Assembly: GCA_002238965.1 (NCBI GenBank) | Contig: MPNJ01000013.1 | Span: 34,598-98,597 of the forward strand | Direction of reading: 5' to 3' | DNA length: 64,000 nt | Source of the DNA: Nitrospinae bacterium bin107 | GTDB taxonomy: Bacteria > UBA8248 | In this document: one piece after another, positions 43,081 to 52,224 of the stretch | How the letters are laid out: each line of letters starts with the position of its first letter | Position numbering within the stretch: position 1 is the stretch's first letter | Translations under genes and position numbers: made by a program | Notes under the pieces: model-generated | The model's input: the letters and a program-made list of their open reading frames with translations, nothing else | Told to the model about the DNA's origin: nothing | Databases searched by the model: none

Positions 43081-44286
43081 CTATATCTCCAGCGGCTCTC
43101 TCGGGAAAGACGTAAAGGAGACGCCGCCTGCTTTCGTGACGTGCACCATGTCCTCGTTGCCGAACAGATAGGTGTTGTCGACGGCGATGCGCGGCTCGAC
43201 GGCGAGCACCATGTTCTCCTCGAGAGGGAGTGTCTCGATTCCCATGTCGGGGCGCTCGTGGATGTCCCATCCCAGGCCGTGGCCCAGGAACCTGTCCCAC
43301 AAATCGAACCCGGCGTCGCGGGCCATCGCCTCGGCCGTGTCGACGAGCCCGCTCGCTAAGACGCCCGGCTTCGCCTCCTCGATGACCGTCCGCTGAATTT
43401 CCAGAATCGTCTCATAAGCGCGGCGGTGGGTCTCCGTCACCGGCCCCATGGCGCGCGTGCGCGAGGAGTCGACCGGGTAGCCCTCGAACCGCATGCAGAT
43501 GTCCCAGTGCACGACGTTGCCGCGCTCGATGGCCTTGCCCGGATTCGGCATGTGCAAAAGCGCGCCCGCCACCGGATAGCCGCTGCAGATGAGGCTCGGC
43601 GAAGAACTGCACGAATCCTCGTAAATCGGATCTGCGGAACGCATCGCGTGCTCGGCGGCGCGGATGAGTTCGAGCTCCGTCGTGCCGACGCCCTCCGTGC
43701 TCAGGATGTCGGCGACGGTCTCATGGCCCAAGTCCGCGACCCGGCCCGCCTTGCGCATCATCTCGAGATCGAAATCGCTCTTCACCATCCGGAGTTCCTC
43801 GACGATGGTCGAGCGCACGATTTCGAGGTCCGGGAACGTCTCCCGCATCCCGGCGTAGAGGGGCGCGGGGAACTTGTCGAACGTCTCGACGCCGACGCGC
43901 TTCACGTCGCCGGTGTCGCGGATGAGCATCTCCAGGTTCTCGACGGAGAGGCCGTCTCCTTTTTTCGCCGAGAACCCCTCCCCCGCCACGATGCGCGGGA
44001 CGCACACCTCGCGCGTCGGCATGAGGCCCGGATCGACCATGAGCGCGGGGTCGTCGGTTTGCGTGATGAAGGCCGCGCCCCCGTCGACGATGGCGGTCTC
44101 CGTGGTCGTCAAGCTGATCCACCCCGCGCGGTCGGGAAAATAATCGGTGAGATAGCGCAGGCTGCCGGAGAGCTTGTTGTTGCCGTAAACGATCAGGGCG
44201 TCGTATTCGCGCTCCGCCATCAACCGCCGTGTGTTCGCCAGCCGCCTGTCGATTTCAGCCTGGAGCACGTCGCGTGGAATGGGCAT
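43081..44286 (-). CDS. M24-family metallopeptidase (Xaa-Pro-type)
   Basis: A 401-aa creatinase/prolidase-fold protein. The N-terminal creatinase domain is followed by the pita-bread domain with metal ligands in VVHWDICMRF, GHGLGWDIHE and NMVLAVEPRI. The first ligand block lacks the usual DxG pattern, so metal binding should be treated cautiously. It sits between the ABC transporter genes and probably acts on the imported or peptide-like substrate. Confidence 0.83.
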   Translation of the reverse strand: MPIPRDVLQAEIDRRLANTRRLMAEREYDALIVYGNNKLSGSLRYLTDYFPDRAGWISLTTTETAIVDGGAAFITQTDDPALMVDPGLMPTREVCVPRIVAGEGFSAKKGDGLSVENLEMLIRDTGDVKRVGVETFDKFPAPLYAGMRETFPDLEIVRSTIVEELRMVKSDFDLEMMRKAGRVADLGHETVADILSTEGVGTTELELIRAAEHAMRSADPIYEDSCSSSPSLICSGYPVAGALLHMPNPGKAIERGNVVHWDICMRFEGYPVDSSRTRAMGPVTETHRRAYETILEIQRTVIEEAKPGVLASGLVDTAEAMARDAGFDLWDRFLGHGLGWDIHERPDMGIETLPLEENMVLAVEPRIAVDNTYLFGNEDMVHVTKAGGVSFTSFPREPLEI

Positions 44287-44369
44287 GTCCGTCCCCCTGG
44301 GCGAGCGGACACGCGCAGAGACGGGGCCTTAAATCCCTGCCTCCGCCGCGCGGCCTCGCGTTTGTACTC

Positions 44370-45320
44370 TTACTTGATGCCGGCTTTCAGATTTTTTCCG
44401 ACCGCCTGGAGCAGCCTCGTGTCGAGCGGAATCGTGCCGGTGTCGATCGTGTACTTGGACTTGTCGTCCTTATCCATCGCCACGTCGACGCCCGTGCGAA
44501 CGAGCTGCTTGCCGACGGAGTCGCAAAAAGTCAGCACGGTCGCCAGCATGTTGCCGCGATAGACTTCCTGCATCGCCTCTTCGACGCCGTTGAAGCCCGT
44601 GACGATGATCTTGCCGAGCTTGCCGCGCGCCTTGACGGCCTGGAGCGCGCCGAGGGCCATGTCGTCGTTCACGGCGACGATGGCCGAGATGTCGGGATGC
44701 GCCGTCAGGATGTCCTCGGCCTTCTTGAGTCCCTGCGCGCGGTCCCAGTTGGCCGCCCAGACGCCGACCACCTTGATGCCCTTGTACTTGGCCAGCGTGT
44801 CCCTGGCGCCCCTTTTCCGCAGGATGCTGGACATGTTGCCCGGCACGCCCTCCATGAGCGCGACCTTGCCCTTGCCGCCCAGTTCCTCGGCGACGGCCTT
44901 GGCGACTGCCGACTGCCCGTAGTACTGATCCGGCCCGACGAAATGCCGCGCCACCTGCTTGGCCAGGTCGTCGGAATGGATGAGCACGCGGATGCCGCTT
45001 TTCTGCACCTTCTTGACCGTCTGCACCATCGCGTTCGGGTCGATGGCGCTGAAAGCGAGGACGTGCACGCGCTTCTGGATCATGTCGTCGATCATCTTGG
45101 TCACGCCGATCAGGTCGGTGCCCAGGGCGCCGCTCAACACCGTGAGCTTGACGTTGGGATGGTTCTTGGCTTCCGCCTCGGCGGAACGCTTGAGACACGC
45201 GAAGTAGGGGTTCCCCAGCGTTTCCACCACGATGCCTATCTTGATGTCCTTCGCGAACGCGGGCGACGTGAACCCGGCGAACGCCAGTGCCACGATAACG
45301 ATGCCGATCATGCGCTTCAT
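44370..45320 (-). CDS. Ribose-type ABC transporter substrate-binding protein
   Basis: A 316-aa periplasmic binding protein with a signal peptide (about 1-24, cleaved after AFA). RbsB-family blocks are IVVETLGNPYFACLKRSAEAEA, AFSAIDPNAMV and AIVAVNDDMALGALQAV. Start ATG 45320 follows GGGAGG. With the ATPase and permease it makes a complete importer, though the peptidase gene separates them. Confidence 0.9.
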   Translation of the reverse strand: MKRMIGIVIVALAFAGFTSPAFAKDIKIGIVVETLGNPYFACLKRSAEAEAKNHPNVKLTVLSGALGTDLIGVTKMIDDMIQKRVHVLAFSAIDPNAMVQTVKKVQKSGIRVLIHSDDLAKQVARHFVGPDQYYGQSAVAKAVAEELGGKGKVALMEGVPGNMSSILRKRGARDTLAKYKGIKVVGVWAANWDRAQGLKKAEDILTAHPDISAIVAVNDDMALGALQAVKARGKLGKIIVTGFNGVEEAMQEVYRGNMLATVLTFCDSVGKQLVRTGVDVAMDKDDKSKYTIDTGTIPLDTRLLQAVGKNLKAGIK

Positions 45321-45450
45321 AGACTTTCCTCCCCGGTTAGATCTATGGCCCAGTGTGCAATCGCATTCTTTGAAATGTGGTGATGGGAAAATCATCACAC
45401 ACAAGGCTTCGGCGCGTCAAGAAAGGAGACCGGCGGCTGGTCGTCCACTT

Positions 45451-45748
45451 GGGGCAGTTGAAAAGCCTCCCTGGCAAGGTAATGGCAACCCCGTTGAAGG
45501 GGAAACCCCATAAAGCACCCCCCCCTACCCTCCCTTTGTCAGGGTCAAAACCGACCGAAGAGGGAGGTTTTGCGAGCCGATGTGTTTCTCGTCAATGGCT
45601 TATGCAAACGCTCGTTCCTCACTCGCGTTTGACCCCTGACAAGGGGGGGTAGGGGGGTTGCTTCTGAAGAGGAGAGTCGAGGGTTCGTGCGGAAGCGGCC
45701 TTCCCGATAGAGGCGATTTCTCCCGACAAGGACTTTTTCAACAGCCCC
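45451..45748. repeat. Intergenic inverted-repeat element 5
   Basis: Left end GGGGCAGTTGAAAAG and inverted right end ACTTTTTCAACAGCCCC. Inside are long inverted arms CCTACC...TTTGTCAGG and CCTGACAAGGGGGGGTAGG that would make a strong hairpin. No gene is seen between 45321 and 45772. Confidence 0.75.
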
Positions 45749-45772
45749 GTTCATGCTTTCAGAATAAATTCC

Positions 45773-47518
45773 CTACTTGGGCGGAATGATCGGCAGGAGC
45801 ACGTGGGAGGGATGCTCGGGGCCGGTATGGATTGTCACCTCGCCGCCGAAGACCTCAGGCGGCCTGTCGGCCGGGTCGTTATGCCGGAACGGCCCCACGC
45901 CCGAGAACACGGCGGGCATATTCGGAAGCCCCTGGGTGATGCCGCCCGGGTAGACGTAGTCGCAACCCCGGACGCTCAAGGCGATGCGATGGCCCTTTGG
46001 AACCACGATGGAGGTCGGCCAGATCTCGACGTCGAGTTCATATATCTCGCCCGGCGTCAGCGGCTGCACCTCGTCGTGCGTGTGGTAAGGCCGGTAGGGC
46101 AGCGTGAGTGATTCATCGAGCTTCCGGTGCGAGGCCCTGAGCCAGCCCTGGGCCACCGGGGTTTTGGGGTCGAGCGCGCCCTGGAAGGTGACTTCCCTGA
46201 AATCGGGCGTGAAAACACGAAGGACGAGGAACAGGTCGGCGTCTTGGGTTTCAGATGACACCCACAGCTTGGACGCCAGGGGTCCCGTGAGTTCGGTTTC
46301 GCGCTTCAAGGGGGGCGAGACGAACGTGACGCCGTCGCTCAAGCCGGCGTAGGTGGCCGAACCAGTCTCGGCGGGCGCGGCCTCGCCGAGCAGGTGGCCT
46401 TCGGTATGGAGATACAGCTTCGTCCAGTTCGTGCGCGCGATGGGCCACTCGTTCTCCGCGCGCTCCACGAATTTCTCGCCGGGGTGGCGCACCTGGAGCA
46501 GGACCCTCGGCTGATCATTCCAGCCCGTGTCCTCGCCTTTCAAGTAATGGCCAAAGAATTTCTTCTGGAGCGCCACGCCGTAATCGGTGTAAAACTCCGT
46601 CCAGTGCTCGATGCCGTGGCTCTCCAGCCATTTCTCTTCCGAGGCAGCGTTCATGAAGGCCTCGCAATTCCCTCTCGGGTGAAGCCCCTGCCCGCCCCAG
46701 TTGTTGGAGGAGAGAAAGGGCACCTCGACTAGGGACCAGTCCGGCGTTTTCGCCTGCCAGTATTCATCATCGAGCGGGTGCGCGCGCATCTCCGCACCCA
46801 GAGGGCAGCGGTTCGCCCCGAGTTCCTCTTCGCTCAGCGTGTCCGGCCCCGATACCCAGTCGCCCGTCACCCGGCTCTTGTAGCCGCGCTCGCCCAGGCC
46901 GTGCTGCTTGGAACGCCCCCTGTTCTGATACCAGTTCTCCGTGAAGGTGCAGTAGATGCCGCCGTGGTAGTTCATGTCGCGGTAGAAATCCGCCGCTCCC
47001 TCCCAGGCGCACATGGCGACCAAGTGCGGGGGCTTCAGGCAGGCGACCTGCCACTGGTTGATGGCGTAGTAGGAGATGCCGTTGATCCCCACCTTCCCGT
47101 TGCTCCAGGGCTGCACGCCCGCCCACTCGATGCACTCGTAGAAATCGCGCGTTTCGCGATCCGAAAACGGGTCCATATACCCCGGCGAGCGGCCGGCGCC
47201 CCTCGAATCCACCCGCAGGCAGACGTAGCCGTCCGGCACCCATTTCTCGGGGTCCACCACCTCCCAGTTCTGGTATTTGTTCGAGGAACCCGCGGCGACG
47301 TCGGGGTGTTGCTCCACCATGCGCCGCCACTGTTCGGGATAGCCGTCCTCGAAATGGAGCCACTTCCCGTAAATCCCGTAGGTGATGATCACGGGATAGC
47401 GGCCCTCATCTATGGGCCGGTAGACGTCGCAGCGAAGCACGAGGCCATCGTCCATCTCGACCGGTACCTCCCAGTCGATCCGCATGCCGTCTGCTATTTC
47501 CGATTTGCGCCCTCTCAT
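45773..47518 (-). CDS. CocE/NonD-family alpha/beta hydrolase, copy 1
   Basis: A 581-aa X-Pro dipeptidyl-peptidase/cocaine-esterase-type hydrolase. The nucleophile region is GKVGINGISYYAINQW and the oxyanion/tyrosine block is VIITYGIYGKW. A C-terminal jelly-roll (LPYRPYHTHDEVQPLTPGE) is present. The family acyl-enzyme motif is GxSYxG, but here the last glycine is alanine. It is a tandem duplicate of the gene upstream; the substrate is unknown. Confidence 0.85.
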   Translation of the reverse strand: MRGRKSEIADGMRIDWEVPVEMDDGLVLRCDVYRPIDEGRYPVIITYGIYGKWLHFEDGYPEQWRRMVEQHPDVAAGSSNKYQNWEVVDPEKWVPDGYVCLRVDSRGAGRSPGYMDPFSDRETRDFYECIEWAGVQPWSNGKVGINGISYYAINQWQVACLKPPHLVAMCAWEGAADFYRDMNYHGGIYCTFTENWYQNRGRSKQHGLGERGYKSRVTGDWVSGPDTLSEEELGANRCPLGAEMRAHPLDDEYWQAKTPDWSLVEVPFLSSNNWGGQGLHPRGNCEAFMNAASEEKWLESHGIEHWTEFYTDYGVALQKKFFGHYLKGEDTGWNDQPRVLLQVRHPGEKFVERAENEWPIARTNWTKLYLHTEGHLLGEAAPAETGSATYAGLSDGVTFVSPPLKRETELTGPLASKLWVSSETQDADLFLVLRVFTPDFREVTFQGALDPKTPVAQGWLRASHRKLDESLTLPYRPYHTHDEVQPLTPGEIYELDVEIWPTSIVVPKGHRIALSVRGCDYVYPGGITQGLPNMPAVFSGVGPFRHNDPADRPPEVFGGEVTIHTGPEHPSHVLLPIIPPK

Positions 47519-47545
47519 CGCATACCTCTCGTGTTTTGTCGGGAA

Positions 47546-49294
47546 TCATCCTTTCTGTGGAATCACAGGCAGCAACACGTGGGACGGACACGACGGGCCG
47601 GTGTGAAGCGTCACCTTCCCGCCGAAGAGTTCCGTCGGCCTGTCTTCTTTCAGATCGTGCTTGAAGGGTCCGACGCCGTAATAGACGCGGCCCGATATCT
47701 TGGGCGCGGACGGCTCGTAACCGGGCCAGACGTAATCGCGCCCCCGGACGCTGATCGCCAGGCGATATTCCTTCGGAATCACGATGGAGGTCGGCCAGAT
47801 TTCCACATCCAACTCGTATATCTCGCCAGGCGTCAAAGGCTGAATCTCATCGTGCGTGTGGTAGGGCCTGTAGGGCAGCGTGAGCGACTCGTCGAGCTTT
47901 CGGTGCGAGGCCCTCAGCCAGCCGATGGCCACGGGCGTGTGCGGGTCGTTCGCGCCCCGGTAGACGATCTCGGTCATGTCCGGCGTGAAGACGCGCAGGG
48001 TGAGGAACAAATCGGCGTCCGCCGTATCCGATGAGACGAACAGCTTGGCCGCCACGGGGCCCGTTATCTCGGTTTCCTCGGTGAAGGGCGGCGAGATGTA
48101 AATCAAGCCGTCGCCCAGGGCGTCGTAGGTCTTCGTGCGCTCGTTGGTCTGGGGTTCCGCCCGGAAGGTGCCGGTGCCTGAATGGAGGTAATACTTCGTC
48201 CACTCCGTGCGCGCGATGGGCCACTCGCTCTCGGCGCGCGGCACGAACTTCTCGCCCGGATGCCGCACCAGGAGCTGGACTTTCGGCTGCTCCGCCCAAC
48301 CGGTGTCCTCGCCCTTTAAGAAATGACCGAAAAACTTCTTCTGGAGCGCGACGCCGTAATCGGTATAAAACTCGGTGAAATGCTCGAGGCCGTGCATCTC
48401 CAGCCATTTCTGGTCGGTGGCCGATTGCACGAAGCCCTCCGTGTTGCCCCTGGGGTGCAGACCCACGCCGCCCCAGTTGCCCGAGGATAGGAGCGGCACG
48501 TTGATTTTCGAGTAATCGGGCATGCGCGCCTTCCAGTAATCATCCACGAGGGGATGATCGAGAATGTCCTGCCCGAAATCGCTCCTGTTGGAAGCGAGTT
48601 CCTCTTCGCTCAGGTTGGCGGGGCCGGAAATCCAGTCCCCGTTGATGCGGCTCTTGATGCCGCGATTTCCCTTTCCGTGCTGGCGGGGAACGACGGCCTG
48701 GCGGTACCAGGTGTCCGAAAAGCGGCAGGCGATGCCCCCGTGATGGGCGAGGTCGCGGTAGAAATCGGCCGCTCCCTCCCAGACGCACATGGCGGCCAGG
48801 TGCGGCGGCTGGAGGGAGGCCACCTGCCACTGGTTCATCCCGTAATATGAGATGCCGTTCAGACCGACCTTCCCGTTGCTCCAGGACTGCACGCCCGCCC
48901 ACTCGATGCAGTCGTAAAAATCGCGCGTCTCGCGAGGCGACCACACCTCGAGATAACCCGGCGAACGGCCCGCGCCCCTGGAATCCACGCGCACGCAGGC
49001 GTAGCCGTCGGGCACCCATTTCTCGGGATCCACGAGCTCCCAGTTCTGGTATTTGTTGGAGGTTCCCATGACGGTCTCGGGATAGTCGTTCACCATCAGG
49101 CTCCACTGGTGGGGGTAGCCGTCCTGCAGGTGAAGCCACTTGCAGTAGGGGCCGTAGCTCATGATGACGGGATATGCCCCGTCGTCGTCCGGCCGGTAGA
49201 CGTCGCAGCGCAGCACCACGCCGTCGTCCATCTCGATAGGCACGTCCCAGTCGATGCGCATTCCGTCTCTTGCCTCGCTCCTGTACTCGCTCAT
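47546..49294 (-). CDS. CocE/NonD-family alpha/beta hydrolase, copy 2
   Basis: A 582-aa paralogue of the downstream gene with the complete GISYYG nucleophile motif (GKVGLNGISYYGMNQW). It shares most of its length with copy 1, so the pair arose by duplication. It is the promoter-proximal gene, 27 bases upstream of copy 1. Confidence 0.87.
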   Translation of the reverse strand: MSEYRSEARDGMRIDWDVPIEMDDGVVLRCDVYRPDDDGAYPVIMSYGPYCKWLHLQDGYPHQWSLMVNDYPETVMGTSNKYQNWELVDPEKWVPDGYACVRVDSRGAGRSPGYLEVWSPRETRDFYDCIEWAGVQSWSNGKVGLNGISYYGMNQWQVASLQPPHLAAMCVWEGAADFYRDLAHHGGIACRFSDTWYRQAVVPRQHGKGNRGIKSRINGDWISGPANLSEEELASNRSDFGQDILDHPLVDDYWKARMPDYSKINVPLLSSGNWGGVGLHPRGNTEGFVQSATDQKWLEMHGLEHFTEFYTDYGVALQKKFFGHFLKGEDTGWAEQPKVQLLVRHPGEKFVPRAESEWPIARTEWTKYYLHSGTGTFRAEPQTNERTKTYDALGDGLIYISPPFTEETEITGPVAAKLFVSSDTADADLFLTLRVFTPDMTEIVYRGANDPHTPVAIGWLRASHRKLDESLTLPYRPYHTHDEIQPLTPGEIYELDVEIWPTSIVIPKEYRLAISVRGRDYVWPGYEPSAPKISGRVYYGVGPFKHDLKEDRPTELFGGKVTLHTGPSCPSHVLLPVIPQKG

Positions 49295-49461
49295 GTTTCG
49301 CCTTTCCGTGAAAAAGGTGGATCACCGTCGGTGACTTATTTGGGGATGAGAAGAATATAACCGAGCGAAGGTGAGGCGTCCAGGGTTGGGGGGGGATTCT
49401 TAAGTCTGGAGAGAGAGGCTTATGTTCTATTCAAACTTGATGATGTTGAGTATTCCATTTG

Positions 49462-49611
49462 TCATGATGTGCGTTGCAAAGAAGCCAAGAGGTCGTCCAC
49501 GGAATCGTAACTTTTCATCCTTCCGGCTCTATATTCTTCATCCGCCTCGTCTTCCATCGTCTGCCATTCATCTGAATAAAACCATGCGAGATCTTCCTGG
49601 ATAACGTCCAT
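49462..49611 (-). CDS. Small antitoxin-like protein with no intact toxin
   Basis: A 49-codon frame starting ATG 49611 with AGAGGA five bases upstream. It is acidic and ends RAGRMKSYDSVDDLLASL, a tail common in RelB/Phd-type antitoxins that wraps the toxin. The stop overlaps an ATG (TCATGA) that opens only a 12-codon frame (49427-49465), as if a toxin gene were deleted after its start. The call is inference from pattern. Confidence 0.55.
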   Translation of the reverse strand: MDVIQEDLAWFYSDEWQTMEDEADEEYRAGRMKSYDSVDDLLASLQRTS

Positions 49612-49804
49612 GGTGTCCTCTTAATCTTAAGCGGGCGGTTTCGTTCGTTGCGATTCGGGAACAGAAATACGGATCATAAAGAACATTTCACTAGATGGTT
49701 TGAAAATTCCCCGTGGTGTTTTTCAAAGTTGTCTGAGGCATCGCAAACATCGGCTTATGGAAACGGTTATGCAGATGGAATTACTCCCGAAGGATTAAGA
49801 GGAA

Positions 49805-49999
49805 TTAAATTTTGTCATCAATGCCAGCAGATTTAAGGACACCATTAGCGGTATGCTTGGATTTTGTGTTCTTAGGGACGCTCACCTTAACATTCGTATC
49901 AATATTCACCCATATTTCATGCGAGCCTTTGCCTTCCCTCCAAAATACAAAATTTGAGTCCTTGAGTTTCTGAGTCAACTTCCGATAAATATCCGTCAT
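49805..49999 (-). CDS. hicA: HicA-family toxin
   Basis: A 64-aa double-stranded-RNA-binding-fold toxin: LTQKLKDSNFVFWREGKGSHEIW with the catalytic histidine in GSHEIW, then VSVPKNTKSKHTANGVLKSAG. It lies directly downstream of the HicB-like gene with an overlap of 4 bases. Confidence 0.85.
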   Translation of the reverse strand: MTDIYRKLTQKLKDSNFVFWREGKGSHEIWVNIDTNVKVSVPKNTKSKHTANGVLKSAGIDDKI

Positions 50000-50271
50000 T
50001 GCGCATAAGCTTCACGGGTCTTGTGTTCCTCGTCGAATGGACGTTCCCATACTACAGTTGAAAACAAGTCCTTAATTTTTCTCGTGGTGAAATCAGGGCC
50101 TTGAATATGGTTTGCGATTATAAGATCGCCAACCAGATCTCTCATCACCTCTTCAAATTCATCTATCGTTTTTGCTTCAATGTGCAATCCCTTGATATCA
50201 CTTTCAGATATAAAAACTTCCGCCTCTTCATCCCATGTGGCTTTTACATAAAAGGTCAGATTTGAACTCAT
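49996..50271 (-). CDS. HicB-like antitoxin (DUF1902 type)
   Basis: A 91-aa protein starting MSSNLTFYVKATWDEEAEVF and holding a partial RNase H-like HicB fold (DIKGLHIEAKTIDEFEEVM). It partners the HicA toxin downstream. ATG 50271 has GGGAG upstream. Confidence 0.85.
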   Translation of the reverse strand: MSSNLTFYVKATWDEEAEVFISESDIKGLHIEAKTIDEFEEVMRDLVGDLIIANHIQGPDFTTRKIKDLFSTVVWERPFDEEHKTREAYAQ

Positions 50272-50295
50272 GCTTTTCTCCCTCACTCAACAAAT

Positions 50296-50325
50296 GTGGG
50301 TTCAACTCCCACCACGGCCTGCTCT
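50296..50325 (+). other. tRNA-like T-arm fragment
   Basis: GTGGG-TTCAACT-CCCAC (50296-50312) is a perfect tRNA T-arm, followed by CACGGCC as an acceptor strand. The rest of a tRNA is absent upstream, where hicB is located. It could be the remnant of an integration site at a tRNA 3' end, or chance. Confidence 0.35.
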
Positions 50326-50504
50326 AAACCACTTTGAAGTGGGGATTTCCTTATCCGTTGCCTTGAATGTGACTTGGCTATCTGTATCGGCGTTACAAGT
50401 ATCTCTCACACCCATACCCTATCTCATAATGTGCAATGTTTCGCCGTATCTTGCCATACATCACTGAAATTTCAACCAGCCCGAATCTTGCCTCCTCCCC
50501 CCCA

Positions 50505-50725
50505 TCACTCGATCCGCTCCTCGATTTTGCGGGTCGACTCCTCGACGATCTCGCACACCTTGTCCATAATCTCCGGATACTCGCGGAACGATTCGCGCAC
50601 CTCTTTCACGATCGCCATCTTGGCGGCGGCGAAACCGTCCTCGTACTGGAGCCTCAGCTTCTCGGCCGATATACGGCTGCGCTCGAGTCCGTTCACCATC
50701 TGCGCGAGTTTCTCGGGCGTGTAGA
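50505..50725 (-). pseudogene. Truncated copy of the small-terminase-like gene
   Basis: This is a partial copy of the C-terminal 64 codons of the gene at 51652. It is nearly identical in protein (MVNGLERSRISAEKLRLQYE...), with the 3' flanking sequence also duplicated (50380-50504 versus 51545-51651). Upstream of codon 1 the similarity stops abruptly near 50722. It is a duplication remnant and probably not functional. Confidence 0.75.
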
Positions 50726-50798
50726 GGTGTTTGAGTTAAAGAGATTTTTTTAGAAAATGCTCACTTCTTAAGGACTGGGAACGGTCGAAACCTTAGGG

Positions 50799-51053
50799 TC
50801 AATAGGCCTCCGGCAATTCATTCCTCGCACAGTCTTTGTCGATATGCAGGTGTCGAATCATCTTCCTGATATGGCCAACTTCAATTTCCGCCCGAATTCC
50901 CTTCCCATGCGCTCCCTTTGGGAATGAAGGATAGGTACGACCTTCAAATTGAATCCAATAGTGATGCGTCTTTTCCGTGACAACGCATCCTGGCGCGCAT
51001 CTTTTGAGCATATTCCATATTTTTCTTAGTTGTACGCGACCGCTTGAAGCCAT
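50799..51053 (-). CDS. HicA-like toxin-type small protein
   Basis: An 84-aa basic protein (LRKIWNMLKRCAPGCVVTEKTHHYWIQFEGRTYPSFPKG), of which the KTHHYWIQF histidine region and PSFPKGAHGKG resemble the HicA/YcfA fold. It is paired with a gene 0-1 bases upstream on the same strand. The toxin role is inference. Confidence 0.55.
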   Translation of the reverse strand: MASSGRVQLRKIWNMLKRCAPGCVVTEKTHHYWIQFEGRTYPSFPKGAHGKGIRAEIEVGHIRKMIRHLHIDKDCARNELPEAY

Positions 51054-51518
51054 TCAGGCGGCGATGGCTCTTGGTTCATCCAGCATGTTGCGCCCCGCCT
51101 TGGGTTTTTTGACGGATCTTACTTGCACATAGGGTTGATGATCATCTGCATTTTTCTTTTCCAGGCCTTCGGCTCCAATATCTCCCCGGCGCACCGCTTC
51201 AACGGCTTCATCCCATTCTTGTTTCGTCTCTTCACAGATTTCGTTGAAGAAAACCTCAACTCGCTGTTTGAAGGTCGTGAAATCGTCGGCATCCTCCGCC
51301 ATGTCGAACAGGACGGACGTGTAGGTCCGCCGGAAGATGGAGAATGCCTCATCCTCGTTTTGTCCGGTCGCGGCGATGCCGCCCGGCTGCACACCGTACA
51401 TCCATGTGGAATCGTCCTCTTTCATCCCGAGGAGCGTTCCCATCATTCTTATATCCGCTACGAAGCCGTTTCCTTCCACCTTGTCTACAAAGGTAAAAAA
51501 GAACGGAAACGTGCTCAT
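51054..51518 (-). CDS. Antitoxin-like partner (HicB-like) protein
   Basis: A 154-aa acidic protein with MSTFPFFFTFVDKVEGNGFVADI and a HicB-like beta/alpha pattern followed by a helical acidic tail. ATG 51518 follows AGGAGG. With the small gene downstream it forms a likely toxin-antitoxin module between the two copies of the terminase-gene segment. Confidence 0.5.
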   Translation of the reverse strand: MSTFPFFFTFVDKVEGNGFVADIRMMGTLLGMKEDDSTWMYGVQPGGIAATGQNEDEAFSIFRRTYTSVLFDMAEDADDFTTFKQRVEVFFNEICEETKQEWDEAVEAVRRGDIGAEGLEKKNADDHQPYVQVRSVKKPKAGRNMLDEPRAIAA

Positions 51519-51651
51519 GTCACCCTCCTTTGCGGTTAGCTGAACTTGTGCAAGATATATCTCACACAGCCACACCCTATCTCATAGGGTGCAATGATTC
51601 TTCATATCTTGCCATAGATCGCTAAAATCTCAACCTGCCTGAGCACCCCCT

Positions 51652-52224
51652 TCACTCGATCCGCTCCTCGAGCTTGCGTGTCGCTTCCTCGACGATTTCG
51701 CACACATTTTCCATAATCTCGGGGTGCTCGCGGAACGACTCGCGCACCTCTTTCACGATCGCCAGCTTGGCGGCGGCGAAGCCGTCCTCGTACTGGAGCC
51801 TCAGCTTCTCGGCCGATATACGGCTGCGCTCGAGCCCGTTCACCATCCGGGCGAGTTTCTCCGGCGTCAGGCCCTCGAAGGATTCCTTCCCCATCTGCGA
51901 GACGGCCTCGACCGCCTGGGTCATCAGCATCCGCCGCGCGGCCGCGGCCACCTTCTCGCCCGGGTCCCTGCCCTCGCCATCGTACGCCATGACTTCCTCG
52001 ATCAGCTCATCCACCATGGCTTCCACCCGCTTTGTCTTGCGGATGCCCTCTAGCAGGCGATTGTTGCGCGTCCCGATGGAGCCGAGCGTTATCTTCTCCC
52101 CGGTCTCCTTCTCGAAAGCCTCGGCCACTTCCTGGTAGGTCTTCCCCTCAGCGAGCATGGTATCGACGATTTTCTCCGCGCCATATTCCACTACTTTCGA
52201 TCTGCGCCCCCGCCTCCTCTCCAT
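51652..52224 (-). CDS. Mu gp27-like small terminase protein (DUF3486)
   Basis: A 190-aa helical DNA-binding protein. The N-terminus is basic (ERRRGRRSKVVEYGAEKIVD) and has a helix-turn-helix-like AEGKTYQEVAEAFEKETGE. The C-terminal half (NGLERSRISAEKLRLQYE) is the part also duplicated at 50505. DUF3486 proteins are the Mu gp27-type small terminase subunits that pick DNA for packaging. Its ATG overlaps the upstream stop. Confidence 0.75.
   Translation of the reverse strand: MERRRGRRSKVVEYGAEKIVDTMLAEGKTYQEVAEAFEKETGEKITLGSIGTRNNRLLEGIRKTKRVEAMVDELIEEVMAYDGEGRDPGEKVAAAARRMLMTQAVEAVSQMGKESFEGLTPEKLARMVNGLERSRISAEKLRLQYEDGFAAAKLAIVKEVRESFREHPEIMENVCEIVEEATRKLEERIE

Noticed and set aside
49648..49836. 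Short plus-strand frame near hicA
   Set aside because: No ribosome-binding site or recognisable composition; it runs into the end of the hicA gene.
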